This document shows positions 1 to 7,817 of a stretch of 10,302 bases of DNA, piece after piece. This DNA comes from Ahrensia sp. (lineage in GTDB: Bacteria; Pseudomonadota; Alphaproteobacteria; Rhizobiales; Rhizobiaceae), in the NCBI GenBank assembly GCA_002698425.1, contig NZXU01000001.1, positions 1-10,302 of the forward strand, written 5' to 3'. A program made the translations under genes and the position numbers. Below the pieces are notes generated by a model. That model worked only from the letters and a program-made list of their open reading frames with translations. It had not been told where the DNA came from and searched no databases. How positions within the stretch are numbered: position 1 is the first letter of the stretch; each line of letters opens with the position of its first letter.

Positions 1-61
1 CCTCGACAAGCCAGTGCTGGTTGGTCTCCGTCCATTCCATAGCGAGCGTCTGCAGATCCAT
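1..61 (-). CDS. Partial 5' end of an unidentified gene (runs off left edge)
   Basis: Read on the minus strand from the ATG at 61-59, this stretch is open to the window edge and gives about 20 residues beginning MDLQTLAMEWTETNQHWLVE. Sixteen of the 20 third positions are G or C, which fits coding DNA in this genome. The same frame stays open further upstream to about 143, so the true start could be an earlier non-ATG codon such as TTG at 115-113. No convincing Shine-Dalgarno sequence precedes the ATG. The gene lies downstream of the methyltransferase on the same strand and could be co-transcribed with it. The product is not recognisable from so short a piece. Confidence 0.4.
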   Translation of the reverse strand, partial: MDLQTLAMEWTETNQHWLVE

Positions 62-143
62 ACCTTCGACCGTACGGGCCGGACGACTGTGACCGAAAGC
101 CGCCGAGGTCAGCAATTCCGATCGACCCGCTGGCGCGGCAGCG

Positions 144-1220
144 TCACTTCCGGGCGACGTAGTAGAAGTTGATCGGGTCGGACTCGATTTCGCGCACCTG
201 CACGTCGGTGAAGCCGGCGTCGTCCAGCATGGTGGTGGCCAGTTCCCGGCCCCAGCAGGTGCCCAGGCCGTCGCCGTCCAGGCCGAGCGACACGCTCATG
301 CAGTGCATCGTCGACACGGTGTAGAGGTAGGACGCGAACGGCACACCGACGTTGTCCTCCAGATGGCTGGAGGCCTTGATGTCGACCATCAGGAACACCC
401 CACCCGGGCGAAGCGCGCGGTGGATGTTGGCCAGCACCGTGCCGGGGTGCGCCTGATCGTGGATGGAGTCGAACGCGGTGATGACGTCGAACGCGTCGGT
501 GTCCTCGAGGCGCGCGACATCGGCGGCGCGGAACGTCGCGTTGGTCAACCCGAGGCGCTCCGCTTCGGCGACGCCGGCAGCCAGCCCCTCCTCCGAGAAG
601 TCGATCCCGACGAACCGGCTGTCCGGAAAGGCCTGCGCCATGACGTTGACGGCGTGTCCGCTGCCGCACCCGACGTCGGCCACGTCCACACCCGCGCGCA
701 ACCGGTCGGGTAGCCCGTCGGCCATCGGCAGGATCCCGTCGACCAGCGCGGCGTCGAAGACCTCGCCGCTCTCTTCGGCCATCAGCGAATGAAAGCGGGG
801 GTACTCGTGGTAGGACAGGCCGCCGCCGTGCCGGAAGCAGCCGATGATCTTCTGCTCGACCTCGCCGAGCAACGGGATGAACTGGGCGACCCGAGCCAGG
901 TTGTCCGGCCCGGCCGAGCGGGTCAGCACCGCGGCGCGCTGCTGCGGCAGCGAGTAGGTCCGCGATGCCGGGTCGTAGTCGACGATCCGCGCGGCCACCA
1001 CGCCACCCAACCATTCCCGCACGTAGCGCTCGTCGAGCCCGGCGGCGTCGGCGATCTGGATGCTGGTGGCCGGCGGCAGCCCGGCAAGTGTGTCGAACAG
1101 GTGGGTCTGGTGTCCGATCGACAGCAGGATCGCCACGCTGGCGGCGTCGATCGCGCCGACGACGCGTTCGGCGAACTCCTCGGTCGTATCGGTCATCGGT
1201 GTTTCCTGCACTGTGGTCAT
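144..1220 (-). CDS. Class I SAM-dependent methyltransferase with N-terminal winged-helix-like domain
   Basis: This 358-residue protein should transfer a methyl group from S-adenosylmethionine; its substrate cannot be read from the sequence. Residues ~20-100 form a helical, winged-helix-like region ([13 protein letters not shown], then [18 protein letters not shown]) of the kind used for dimerisation in O-methyltransferase-like proteins. The Rossmann SAM-binding motif is [11 protein letters not shown] near 180-190, the acidic motif is GIDFSEE near 205-211, and [15 protein letters not shown] near 267-281 is the usual late motif. The family is often annotated as 'transcriptional regulator-methyltransferase' in mycobacteria (recalled, not searched). 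I chose ATG 1220 because a TANNNT -10 (1233-1228) sits 7 nt upstream, suggesting a leaderless transcript. ATG 1196 (MTDTTEEF) has a better AGGAA ribosome site and is the alternative. An in-frame extension to 1346 reads through the promoter and is arginine-rich, so I rejected it. Its codon use is more GC-rich than the operon to its right. Confidence 0.9.
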   Translation of the reverse strand: MTTVQETPMTDTTEEFAERVVGAIDAASVAILLSIGHQTHLFDTLAGLPPATSIQIADAAGLDERYVREWLGGVVAARIVDYDPASRTYSLPQQRAAVLTRSAGPDNLARVAQFIPLLGEVEQKIIGCFRHGGGLSYHEYPRFHSLMAEESGEVFDAALVDGILPMADGLPDRLRAGVDVADVGCGSGHAVNVMAQAFPDSRFVGIDFSEEGLAAGVAEAERLGLTNATFRAADVARLEDTDAFDVITAFDSIHDQAHPGTVLANIHRALRPGGVFLMVDIKASSHLEDNVGVPFASYLYTVSTMHCMSVSLGLDGDGLGTCWGRELATTMLDDAGFTDVQVREIESDPINFYYVARK

Positions 1221-1227
1221 GGCGTCG

Positions 1228-1233
1228 ACGCTA
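1228..1233 (-). promoter_or_regulatory. Candidate -10 element for a leaderless methyltransferase transcript
   Basis: On the minus strand the hexamer TAGCGT matches the actinobacterial TANNNT -10 consensus. It ends 7 nt before the A of the ATG at 1220, the spacing typical of leaderless mycobacterial mRNAs. No good -35 is visible at 17-18 bp. The inverted repeat at 1261-1282 would lie about -41 to -62 from this start, a position common for activator sites. Confidence 0.4.
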
Positions 1234-1260
1234 AGGCGCCGATGCGTTCCTCGGCATCGA

Positions 1261-1282
1261 GTACACGATGCAGATCGTGTAC
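1261..1282. promoter_or_regulatory. Perfect 9+9 inverted repeat, probable operator upstream of the methyltransferase
   Basis: The arms GTACACGAT (1261-1269) and ATCGTGTAC (1274-1282) are perfect reverse complements separated by GCAG. The spacer region ACGATGCAG (1265-1273) recurs exactly at 1298-1306, 33 bp away, which is about three helical turns. The repeat lies in the 127-bp gap between the KDG kinase stop and the methyltransferase start. It could also fold as RNA, but no T-run follows on the minus strand, so a dimeric regulator's binding site is more likely than a terminator. The regulator is unknown. Confidence 0.6.
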
Positions 1283-1347
1283 GCGGAAATGGTGCAAACG
1301 ATGCAGTCTTGGTCAATCGATACATACGACGTCGGCGAAGCGCCATG

Positions 1348-2313
1348 TCACCGGCTCACAGGATCCTCATCGATCCGCGCCAGCCCGGCCAGATCCTCCC
1401 GGGTCGGCGCCGACTCCCAGTCACCGTGACCTGTGCAGGCCAGTGCGCCGCAGGCCGTGGCGACTTCCAGGCAGGATTCGACGCCGGCTCCCCTAGCCAT
1501 CTCGGCCAGCCAGCCGGCCACGAAAGCGTCCCCGGCGCCGACTGTGTCGACCACCGATACCGGGTGCGCCGCGCGAGCCTCAATGGCACTTTCCGACGCC
1601 GCTACCGCACCTGAGGCGCCCAGCTTGATCACAACTTGCCGCACACCGTAGCCAAGCAGCCGATCGATCTGCTGCCGCAGGTCACTCTCGCCTGTCACAA
1701 ATTCCGCTTCGTCCGCTCCCGCAAACACGACATCAGCGCGGCGAGCCAGCGCCCGGTAGGTGCTGACCGCCGAGACGCCGTCCGTCCACAGGCTGGCTCG
1801 GTGGTTCACATCGAACGAGACCATTCGACCAGCCTGCTTCGCCCTATCAATCGCGACATGGAGGGCGGCATGGGGCTCCTCCCCGAGCGCAGCGGTGATA
1901 CCGGTGATGTGGAGTATTTTGCCCTGCTCGACGACCCCGGGCGGAATGTCGTCGGCCCGCAGGCGACTACCTGCTTGACAACGGCGGTAATAGGTGACAC
2001 GGCTAGAGCCCGGCCGGGGACGTTCCTTGAGCATCAGAGCTGTCGCCGCTTTTTCGTCCACGACCGCGACTGTGTCGACTTTTTCTGCGCGTAGTTCCCG
2101 CGCAATCAATTGACCGAACGAGTCGTTTCCCCCCCGGCCGAGCCACACCGCGGAGCCATCCAGGCGCACCACCCCGATCGCGACGTTGCTTTCAGCACCG
2201 CCGAATCCAACACGCATCCCCCGCAAATGGCGAATGCTGCCGACACGGTCCGCAGTGAGCAGGCCTAGGCTCTCCCCCATCGTCACCACATCGAACGACG
2301 CACTCGATGTCAT
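1348..2313 (-). CDS. kdgK: 2-keto-3-deoxygluconate kinase (PfkB/ribokinase family)
   Basis: This cytoplasmic 321-residue sugar kinase most likely phosphorylates 2-keto-3-deoxygluconate (KDG) with ATP to give KDPG, the substrate of the aldolase encoded just upstream. It shows the PfkB N-terminal signature [18 protein letters not shown] near 36-53 and the C-terminal signature DTVGAGDAF at 256-264, with D262 as the expected catalytic base. VTYYRR near 106-111 matches the Tyr-Tyr-Arg substrate motif seen in KDG kinases. Length is normal for the family. The start at 2313 is set by an ATGA overlap with the aldolase stop (2312-2310); the longer upstream frame lies inside the aldolase gene. It is the last gene of the operon. 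The substrate could be an epimer such as 2-keto-3-deoxygalactonate, since close homologues can accept both. Confidence 0.88.
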   Translation of the reverse strand: MTSSASFDVVTMGESLGLLTADRVGSIRHLRGMRVGFGGAESNVAIGVVRLDGSAVWLGRGGNDSFGQLIARELRAEKVDTVAVVDEKAATALMLKERPRPGSSRVTYYRRCQAGSRLRADDIPPGVVEQGKILHITGITAALGEEPHAALHVAIDRAKQAGRMVSFDVNHRASLWTDGVSAVSTYRALARRADVVFAGADEAEFVTGESDLRQQIDRLLGYGVRQVVIKLGASGAVAASESAIEARAAHPVSVVDTVGAGDAFVAGWLAEMARGAGVESCLEVATACGALACTGHGDWESAPTREDLAGLARIDEDPVSR

Positions 2314-2945
2314 CGCGGTCGCGCCGCTTCCGATGCCGCCACAGCCGCACGGCATGCCCCCGCCACTGAGCCTGCACCGTCGTGGACGACAGCCGGAATC
2401 CAGCTACCCGAGACCGCAAAGACCGACGTAAAGCTGAGATACCTTGTCACGTTGGCTAATTCAATGCCGCCAGAGGGCATGAACCGCATAGCAGGGTAGA
2501 CACTGGCATACGCCCGAAGACAGGCAGCGGCATCCACCGCGTCAGCGGGGAAAAGCTTGACGCGGTTCAACCCCATGCGCGCCGCGGCTTGGACTTCCGT
2601 CGGCGTCAGGACGCCGGGGATGATCGGCACTCCGGCGGCGAGCACGTGGCGAACCACATCAGGGTCGAGGCCAGGTGTCACCACGAATCGCGCGCCAGCG
2701 TCAAGCGCTTCTTCAGCCTGCGCCACGGTCAACACCGTTCCGGCGCCTACCAGGACATCACCGCGCGCCGACAGGTGCCGGATCGCATCCACGGCGTGCT
2801 TGCTTCGCAGAGCCACTTCGGCCACGGGCAGTCCTCCATCGACCAGCCCGTCACCGATGACGTCGACGTCGTTCATGCTGCGAACCGTCACCAGGGGTAT
2901 CACCGGGTGATAGAACACCGGGTGGTCGGTCGTGGGCGTCCTCAT
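2310..2945 (-). CDS. eda: 2-keto-3-deoxy-6-phosphogluconate (KDPG/KDPGal) aldolase
   Basis: This class I aldolase of 211 residues should cleave KDPG into pyruvate and glyceraldehyde-3-phosphate, the exit of the Entner-Doudoroff pathway. Family landmarks run in order: PVIPLVTV near 14-21, AEVALRS at 42-48 with the catalytic Glu43, VGAGTVL near 66-72, FVVTPG near 87-92, PGVLTPTE near 110-117, RVKLFPAD near 128-135 with the Schiff-base Lys130, the phosphate-binding MPSGGI near 156-161, and SGSWI near 179-183. All key residues are present and length is normal. The ATG overlaps the stop of the upstream enolase-superfamily gene as ATGA (2945-2942), and its own stop overlaps the kinase start, so the three are probably translationally coupled. 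No good Shine-Dalgarno is visible, consistent with coupling. KDPGal specificity cannot be excluded. Confidence 0.92.
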   Translation of the reverse strand: MRTPTTDHPVFYHPVIPLVTVRSMNDVDVIGDGLVDGGLPVAEVALRSKHAVDAIRHLSARGDVLVGAGTVLTVAQAEEALDAGARFVVTPGLDPDVVRHVLAAGVPIIPGVLTPTEVQAAARMGLNRVKLFPADAVDAAACLRAYASVYPAMRFMPSGGIELANVTRYLSFTSVFAVSGSWIPAVVHDGAGSVAGACRAAVAASEAARPR

Positions 2946-4078
2946 GCTGCCTGCGCGAAGGCAGGATTCGTACCGTACGCCGTCAGTGCGTCGGAGTTCA
3001 GCGTCACGCCCAGCCCTGGCGCGTCAGACACCGCCAGCATGCCGTCAGCATCCAAGGTCCAACCACCGGCGATCAATTCGTCGATGTAGGCAGATCCGGT
3101 CTTGTACTCCACCAAATCAGTAGCGGCCAGCGCAGAGGCCAGCTGTAGATCAGCTGCCAGACCAACTCCGGTGTTCCAGCCATGTGGGACGAGCCGCATT
3201 CCGTGATCCTGCGCAGCCCAACCGATTCGGCGCGACTCGCTCAACCCGCCGCCCTTGGTGGTGTCCGGCTGCACAATGTCGAAGGCACCCGCCTGAATGA
3301 ACGGCGCGAAGGCCTGTCGCCGGGTGAGCACCTCGCCACCACTGATCGGAACCCGGGAGTGCGCGCGCAGCATAACGAATCCCTCGACGTCATCCGGCGC
3401 CAGCGCTTCCTCGAACCACGCCACATCGTAGGCGGCCAACATGTCTGCGGTACGCTTCGCCCACGACAATCCACCGGGAAAGAAGGCTTCCGAGCCGCCT
3501 GCATCCACCGCCAGGAGGCAGTCACCCACTGCCTCGCGAGCCGCCGCCACGGTCCGCTCGTCAGTTGCGCTGTCCACACGTCCGAACTTCCACCACCCGA
3601 TCTTGAAGGCTGTGAAGCCTTCTTCGACAAGAGATCTCAGGTTCTCCCGCATCACGGGTGCGTCGTCCATCAGCACCGACGCATAGGGCCGGACACGGTC
3701 CCGATAACGCCCACCCAGCAGACGGCCCACCGGCTGGCTCAGTGCTTGTCCCGCGAGGTCCCACAGTGCTATATCGATGGCGCTGGTGGCGTGCGTCAGG
3801 GTTCCTCCTCTACCCATCCAGAAGGAGCTCTGGTGCAGAGTCTCTGTTAGCCGCTCCACTTCCAGCGCGCTCTCCCCAATGAGGTGTGGTGTCAACAGAT
3901 GCAGGGCGGCCCGTACCAACCCTTCCGCGGTGAAAGCGCTTCCGATACCGACATGACCCGAATCCGTGTGCACAGCGACGAGGGTGTGCACGACGTCGTC
4001 GGGACGCAGTTCATTGGACCAACCTCCTTCCGGTGTAGCCCCGCGCAGCCCGCAAGTTTCGATGCGAGTGATCTTCAT
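2942..4078 (-). CDS. Mandelate racemase-subgroup enolase-superfamily enzyme, probable sugar-acid dehydratase (or amino-sugar-acid ammonia-lyase)
   Basis: Members of this superfamily remove the alpha proton of a carboxylate and often eliminate the beta hydroxyl. The 378-residue protein has the N-terminal capping domain (~1-125, with SAIDIALWDLAGQ near 99-111) and a TIM barrel. Metal ligands are D192 (LAVDAGG), E223 or E224 (WFEE) and E249 (GGEV). The His-Asp catalytic dyad of the mandelate racemase subgroup is present as D272 (VQPD) and H299 (VPHGW). The barrel strand usually carrying Lys-x-Lys reads FKIG, so only K159 remains. This suits one-sided proton abstraction, as in dehydratases, rather than racemisation. 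With KDG kinase and KDPG aldolase downstream, the product should be KDG or an epimer; the deacylase upstream points to an amino sugar acid. Start ATG 4078 follows AGGAGG at 8-nt spacing; the earlier TTG at 4105 lacks this. Confidence 0.85.
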   Translation of the reverse strand: MKITRIETCGLRGATPEGGWSNELRPDDVVHTLVAVHTDSGHVGIGSAFTAEGLVRAALHLLTPHLIGESALEVERLTETLHQSSFWMGRGGTLTHATSAIDIALWDLAGQALSQPVGRLLGGRYRDRVRPYASVLMDDAPVMRENLRSLVEEGFTAFKIGWWKFGRVDSATDERTVAAAREAVGDCLLAVDAGGSEAFFPGGLSWAKRTADMLAAYDVAWFEEALAPDDVEGFVMLRAHSRVPISGGEVLTRRQAFAPFIQAGAFDIVQPDTTKGGGLSESRRIGWAAQDHGMRLVPHGWNTGVGLAADLQLASALAATDLVEYKTGSAYIDELIAGGWTLDADGMLAVSDAPGLGVTLNSDALTAYGTNPAFAQAA

Positions 4079-4107
4079 GTGGTGCTCCTCCTCTTTGTTC
4101 GTCAACG

Positions 4108-5703
4108 TCAGCGCAACATCTGCCCGGGAAGGCGCCCGGTGTGTCGGGCGTCGAAAACGACAGGGACCCCGTTGACCCAGACGAACCGCGCGGCGTCGGC
4201 ATATTCGGGCGGCATCGACCAGGTATCGGTTCGGGCCAGCACCTCAGGGTCGAACACCACGACGTCGGCGCGATAGCCCTCGCGCAGATACCCGCGCCCG
4301 CCAATACCGAAATGGTCGGCCACCATGCCGGTCATCTTGTGGATAGCAATTTCCATCGACAGTGTTCCCGCCGCTACATGGTGAGCGAGATAGTGCGTGT
4401 GCCCGAAGTAGAACAGCGGATGTCGGGTCCTGAGGTTCAGCGGACCTTGACGGCAGGCGGTAAACGCGTCGACCCCTAGCAGAAAGTGGTCATGCGAGAT
4501 CGCTTCAGTGAGGTGATCCTCGGTAAACAGCAACCCTAAGAGTTGAACGCCGCCGAGATCCGGCCCGGCGGCGGCGAGAATGTCGAACAGGCATTCCCAT
4601 TCATCGCGGCCGTGTTGCTCGGCGATCTGCGGGAAGGTCAGCCCTTCCCATTCGGGGTGGGTGGTCGACACACCGAGCCGCACGCGATCCCAATGGCCAC
4701 GATGTACAAAGCGCCAGTATCGGTCGCAGTCCTGCCTCACACGAAGGCGGACGTCCTTGTCCGTCAACATCTGAGCAGCTTCGGCCGCCGGGTGTTGGAG
4801 GAGCCAGCCGGGCAGCAGGCCGACTGCCATTCCAATCCCATGCGGATAGGGCGTGATGTCGGCCAGAACATCGGAACCCCTACGTCGCTCGTCGGCCACG
4901 CGCTGCGCCGCCTGCTCCCAAGCTCCGTCTGACGCACCCGTGTCATGCCTAACGTTGAGGTGCGAGAGCTGGGCTCGCACCTCACCGTGGTTCACTACCT
5001 CGAAGAACTCGTCGACGGCGCCGCCGAGGTCCGCGTCCCGATTACGAATGTGGCTGGCGTACATGCCTCCCCGCCGGCCTGCAACCCGAGCGAGTTCGCC
5101 GAGTTCTGCGGTGTCGGCGAATCGGCCGGCGCCATACTCGAGACCGCTGGAGAACCCGATGGCACCAGCCTCCATCGCTTCTTCCAGGAGTCTAGTGCGT
5201 TCACGCTCCTCCTCCTTGCCATACCGCTCTGCGTTGGATTGCGCCGCCGCACGTATCGCGGTGTGTCCGACGAACCACAGGAGGTTTTGGGCAGTCCCGC
5301 CGGTGTGCACCGCTTCCAGGAGTCCGTCGAAGCTGCGCCAATCAACTTCTCCGCCGAAACCCATGGCCTGTAGAGCATTGCGGGCGGGTCCGACGTCGTC
5401 CTCTCCAAGCGGAGCGTAGGTCACACCACAGTTGCCGACTACCTCCGTGGTGACACCCTGGTGGATGGTGCTGTAAGCCGCGCGGTTGGCGAGAATGGAC
5501 CAGTCGCTGTGACTGTGCGGGTCGATGAGCCCGGGGGTGACGATCATTCCGGTGGCGTCGACGGTGTGCACGGCCTGAACTCCGGTCTTCACACCAAGAT
5601 AGTCGATTCGATCCTCACGTATTCCGACATCACAGCGTTTCGCAGGCGCGCCCGTCCCGTCAACGATGTACGCACCGATTATCAGCGTATCGAGGGCGGG
5701 CAT
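4108..5703 (-). CDS. N-acyl-D-amino-acid deacylase family amidohydrolase (D-aminoacylase-like)
   Basis: This 531-residue metal-dependent amidohydrolase (Amidohydro_3 type) should hydrolyse an N-acyl group from a D-amino-acid-like substrate in the cytoplasm. Family marks: an N-terminal small beta domain (LIIGAYIVDGTGAP), metal-binding HSHSD with H63, H65 and D67, the bridging Cys92 in GNCG (D-aminoacylases use Cys where most amidohydrolases use carboxylated Lys), FVGHTAIR with H146, GFSSGLEY near 183-190, H218 in YASHIR, H248 in LSHLN, and D412 in LGVDAF as the likely catalytic Asp. The C-terminal return of the beta domain is REGYRADVVVFDP near 474-486. It is some 45 residues longer than classical D-aminoacylases, mostly between H248 and D412, and substrate-side motifs differ (SHLN; HPLFYFG after D412), so specificity may differ. 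It starts one base after the ATPase stop (TGAGATG) with AAGG upstream, and precedes the sugar-acid enzymes by 29 bp. Confidence 0.85.
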   Translation of the reverse strand: MPALDTLIIGAYIVDGTGAPAKRCDVGIREDRIDYLGVKTGVQAVHTVDATGMIVTPGLIDPHSHSDWSILANRAAYSTIHQGVTTEVVGNCGVTYAPLGEDDVGPARNALQAMGFGGEVDWRSFDGLLEAVHTGGTAQNLLWFVGHTAIRAAAQSNAERYGKEEERERTRLLEEAMEAGAIGFSSGLEYGAGRFADTAELGELARVAGRRGGMYASHIRNRDADLGGAVDEFFEVVNHGEVRAQLSHLNVRHDTGASDGAWEQAAQRVADERRRGSDVLADITPYPHGIGMAVGLLPGWLLQHPAAEAAQMLTDKDVRLRVRQDCDRYWRFVHRGHWDRVRLGVSTTHPEWEGLTFPQIAEQHGRDEWECLFDILAAAGPDLGGVQLLGLLFTEDHLTEAISHDHFLLGVDAFTACRQGPLNLRTRHPLFYFGHTHYLAHHVAAGTLSMEIAIHKMTGMVADHFGIGGRGYLREGYRADVVVFDPEVLARTDTWSMPPEYADAARFVWVNGVPVVFDARHTGRLPGQMLR

Positions 5704-5704
5704 C

Positions 5705-6433
5705 TCACAACACCTTGCTCAGGAATTCTCGGGTTCGACGATGCTGTGGTGAACTGAAAAGAGTTGTGGGTTCCGCGGTCTCGATGATGCCGCCGTGGTC
5801 CATATAGATGACGCGGTCGGCCACCTCGCGTGCGAAGGCCATTTCGTGGGTCACCACCACCATGGTCATTCCATCGGCTGCCAATCCCTTCATCACGACG
5901 AGAACCTCGCCGACGATCTCGGGGTCCAGCGCTGACGTGGGCTCGTCGAAGAGCATGATCTTCGGATCCATCGCGAGCGCACGGGCGATGGCCACCCGTT
6001 GCTTCTGGCCACCGGACAGCGAATCCGGATACACGTCAGCCTTTTCCGTCAAGCCGACCCTGTCGAGCAGCGCTCGAGCGCGGTCATGTGATTCGCTCTT
6101 CGTCCGTTTGAGCACCCGCCGTTGGGCAAGCGCAACGTTGTCGAGCACTGTCATGTGCGGGAACAGGTTGAAGTGCTGAAACACCATGCCGACGTCGCGC
6201 CGGACGACAGCCAAGTCAGCGGTCTTCTCCCCCGCTCCCAGCGCGTGGCCGTTGACGATGACACTGCCGTGCGACGGCCGCTCCAGACCGTTCATACATC
6301 GCAACAGCGTGCTCTTGCCTGACCCCGAGGCGCCGATGATGCACACCACCTCGCGTTCGGACACGTCGCAGGAGACACCGTGGAGCACCTCGTTGTCACC
6401 GAAACTCAGTCGCAGGTTCTCAATCTGGATCAC
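5705..6433 (-). CDS. ABC transporter ATP-binding protein, polar amino acid uptake type
   Basis: This 242-residue ATPase powers uptake by the two permeases encoded just upstream. All nucleotide-binding motifs are intact: Walker [10 protein letters not shown] (34-42), Q-loop [13 protein letters not shown] with Q86, signature LSGGQKQR (139-146), Walker [13 protein letters not shown] with E164, and switch histidine H196 in VVTHEM. The [10 protein letters not shown] stretch and overall length match GlnQ/HisP-like ATPases of the polar amino acid transporter family. The start codon is GTG, overlapping the permease stop as GTGA (6433-6430), with AGGAG 7 nt upstream. The deacylase gene begins one base after its stop, which ties transport to deacylation. 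Confidence 0.95.
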   Translation of the reverse strand: MIQIENLRLSFGDNEVLHGVSCDVSEREVVCIIGASGSGKSTLLRCMNGLERPSHGSVIVNGHALGAGEKTADLAVVRRDVGMVFQHFNLFPHMTVLDNVALAQRRVLKRTKSESHDRARALLDRVGLTEKADVYPDSLSGGQKQRVAIARALAMDPKIMLFDEPTSALDPEIVGEVLVVMKGLAADGMTMVVVTHEMAFAREVADRVIYMDHGGIIETAEPTTLFSSPQHRRTREFLSKVL

Positions 6434-7143
6434 TTTCTGGCTCCTGACGTAAGAGCGGTGAGGGAATCGCCGACTCTGGGTGTGGGCACGTTGGCGGCCA
6501 AGCGCCGCTCGTAGCGTCTGGCCGCCGTCGACAGCGCGAAGCAGATGACGAAGTAGAACGCCCCGACTACGGTGTAGGCGACTATGGGGTCAGCGGTCTG
6601 CGAACTCACGATATTGCCCGCACGGGTCAGTTCGATCAGACCGATGACGGCAACCAAAGAACTGTCTTTGATCAACACCACCAAGAAGCCGACGCCGGGC
6701 GGGACGATCAACCGTGCCGCCTGCGGCATGATGACCCACCGCATCCGTTCGACGTAGCCCAGACCGAGCGCCTTCGCCGCTTCGAACTGCCCTCGCGGCA
6801 CGGCTTCGATGCTGCCTCGAACCAACTCACCGATGTACGCGGACGCGAAGATCGAAAGTGCGATCACGCCGGCCCAGTATTCGGGGACACTGCTTCCGGG
6901 TGCGAGCAGAGGGACGCCGAAGTACACGAAGAAAATGACCAGGAGCACGGGAATGCCGCGGATCAGTCCGACATACACGGCGCTGATCCACCGCAAAGGT
7001 CGGACGCTACCTGTCGACATCAAACCGAGCATCAGACCGAGCACACCACCGAAAGCCACTGACAGCACGCAGATCTGCACGGTGACAAACGCACCTTGGA
7101 TAATCAGGGCGAGGTGTTGCCAGCCGAAGGCCTCGAACATCAT
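6430..7143 (-). CDS. ABC transporter permease, polar amino acid (HisM/GlnP) type, second subunit
   Basis: This 237-residue inner-membrane protein is one half of the transport channel. Hydrophobic spans are visible near 12-42, 54-80, 90-105, 150-175 and 190-215. The [15 protein letters not shown] stretch (62-76) and the cytoplasmic EAA loop ([20 protein letters not shown], 121-140), which docks onto the ATPase, are typical of the family. I chose ATG 7143, which overlaps the preceding permease stop as ATGA, over the TTG at 7155. A GGAAGG ribosome site lies 4 nt before 7143, or 7 nt before the tandem ATG at 7140. It should pair with the permease at 7140-7802 as a heterodimer. Confidence 0.93.
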   Translation of the reverse strand: MMFEAFGWQHLALIIQGAFVTVQICVLSVAFGGVLGLMLGLMSTGSVRPLRWISAVYVGLIRGIPVLLVIFFVYFGVPLLAPGSSVPEYWAGVIALSIFASAYIGELVRGSIEAVPRGQFEAAKALGLGYVERMRWVIMPQAARLIVPPGVGFLVVLIKDSSLVAVIGLIELTRAGNIVSSQTADPIVAYTVVGAFYFVICFALSTAARRYERRLAANVPTPRVGDSLTALTSGARK

Positions 7144-7802
7144 GCCACCTTCCAACTGATGAATCTGGTTTCGACGATCCGGGACGCGCCGGCGATCAGG
7201 AAAGCGACGGTGAAGTACATAAGGCCACCCACCGTGAGGGTCTCGATCGTGCGGAACGTGGTTGATGTGATCCCCAACATCGCGTGCATGAGGTCGGGAA
7301 CAGCGACGACCGACGTGATCGACGACGCGAGAAACAGCAGAATCGTCTGATTCGTGATGGCAGGAAGCACGTTTCGCACTGCGGGCGGATACAGCACTCG
7401 CCAGAAAGTGTCCCTCGAGCTCATCCCCAGCGCTGCCGCCGCCTCGTGTAGTCCAGCGGGCACCGATTGGAAGCCAGCGCGAAATATCTCGGCCATGTAT
7501 GCCGCGTTGTTGATGGTCAGCGCTACGACGCCGGCTGCGATCGGGTCCAGATTCACACCCGCCTGCGGCAACGCGAAGTAAACAAGATAGAGCTGCAACA
7601 GCAAGGGAGTGTTGCGGACCACCTCAACGTATGTGGTCGCCGCTGCCCGGACTGTCCGCGAAGCGGAGGCGCGGCAGGTGTACAGAAGGATTCCCAGGGC
7701 ACCGCCACCACCGAGGGCGGCGATGCTGATCCCGAGGCTGATGGCCAGCCCCTTCGACAGCGGCGCTAGGTAGGGAATGATGTCGCCGTAGTACAGCTGC
7801 AT
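7140..7802 (-). CDS. ABC transporter permease, polar amino acid type, first subunit
   Basis: This 220-residue membrane subunit has hydrophobic spans near 18-42, 66-80, 85-103, 150-170 and 188-206. The family stretch RNTPLLLQLYLVYF (63-76) and the EAA loop (EAAAALGMSSRDTFWRVLYP, 120-139) are intact. It lies 15 bp downstream of the binding-protein stop (TAG at 7820-7818) and overlaps the next permease by 4 bp. No clear Shine-Dalgarno precedes the ATG at 7802, so translation may depend on ribosomes finishing the binding-protein gene. Together with the second permease, the ATPase and the lipoprotein it makes a complete four-part uptake system. Confidence 0.93.
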   Translation of the reverse strand: MQLYYGDIIPYLAPLSKGLAISLGISIAALGGGGALGILLYTCRASASRTVRAAATTYVEVVRNTPLLLQLYLVYFALPQAGVNLDPIAAGVVALTINNAAYMAEIFRAGFQSVPAGLHEAAAALGMSSRDTFWRVLYPPAVRNVLPAITNQTILLFLASSITSVVAVPDLMHAMLGITSTTFRTIETLTVGGLMYFTVAFLIAGASRIVETRFISWKVA

Positions 7803-7817
7803 AATCGTCGACTACAG

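Noticed and set aside
109..1014. Long minus-strand open frame (301 codons) inside the methyltransferase
   Set aside because: Arg/Gly-rich composition without domains; it is a frame shadow of a gene with clear SAM motifs.
1261..1282. Inverted repeat as intrinsic terminator of the operon
   Set aside because: No T-run follows on either strand and the 33-bp spaced half-site repeat fits an operator better.
1221..1346. N-terminal extension of the methyltransferase to 1346
   Set aside because: Arg/Cys-rich sequence covering the inverted repeat and the -10; the recognisable protein begins at 1220 or 1196.
789..1496. Plus-strand open frame (235 codons) across the methyltransferase/kinase junction
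   Set aside because: Crosses two real genes and the promoter; low-complexity composition and no domain.
3182..3850. Plus-strand open frame (222 codons) opposite the enolase-superfamily gene
   Set aside because: Antisense to a gene with intact catalytic residues; no motif or ribosome site of its own.
4853..5419. Plus-strand open frame (188 codons) opposite the deacylase
   Set aside because: Ser/Arg/Pro-rich shadow typical of high-GC antisense frames.
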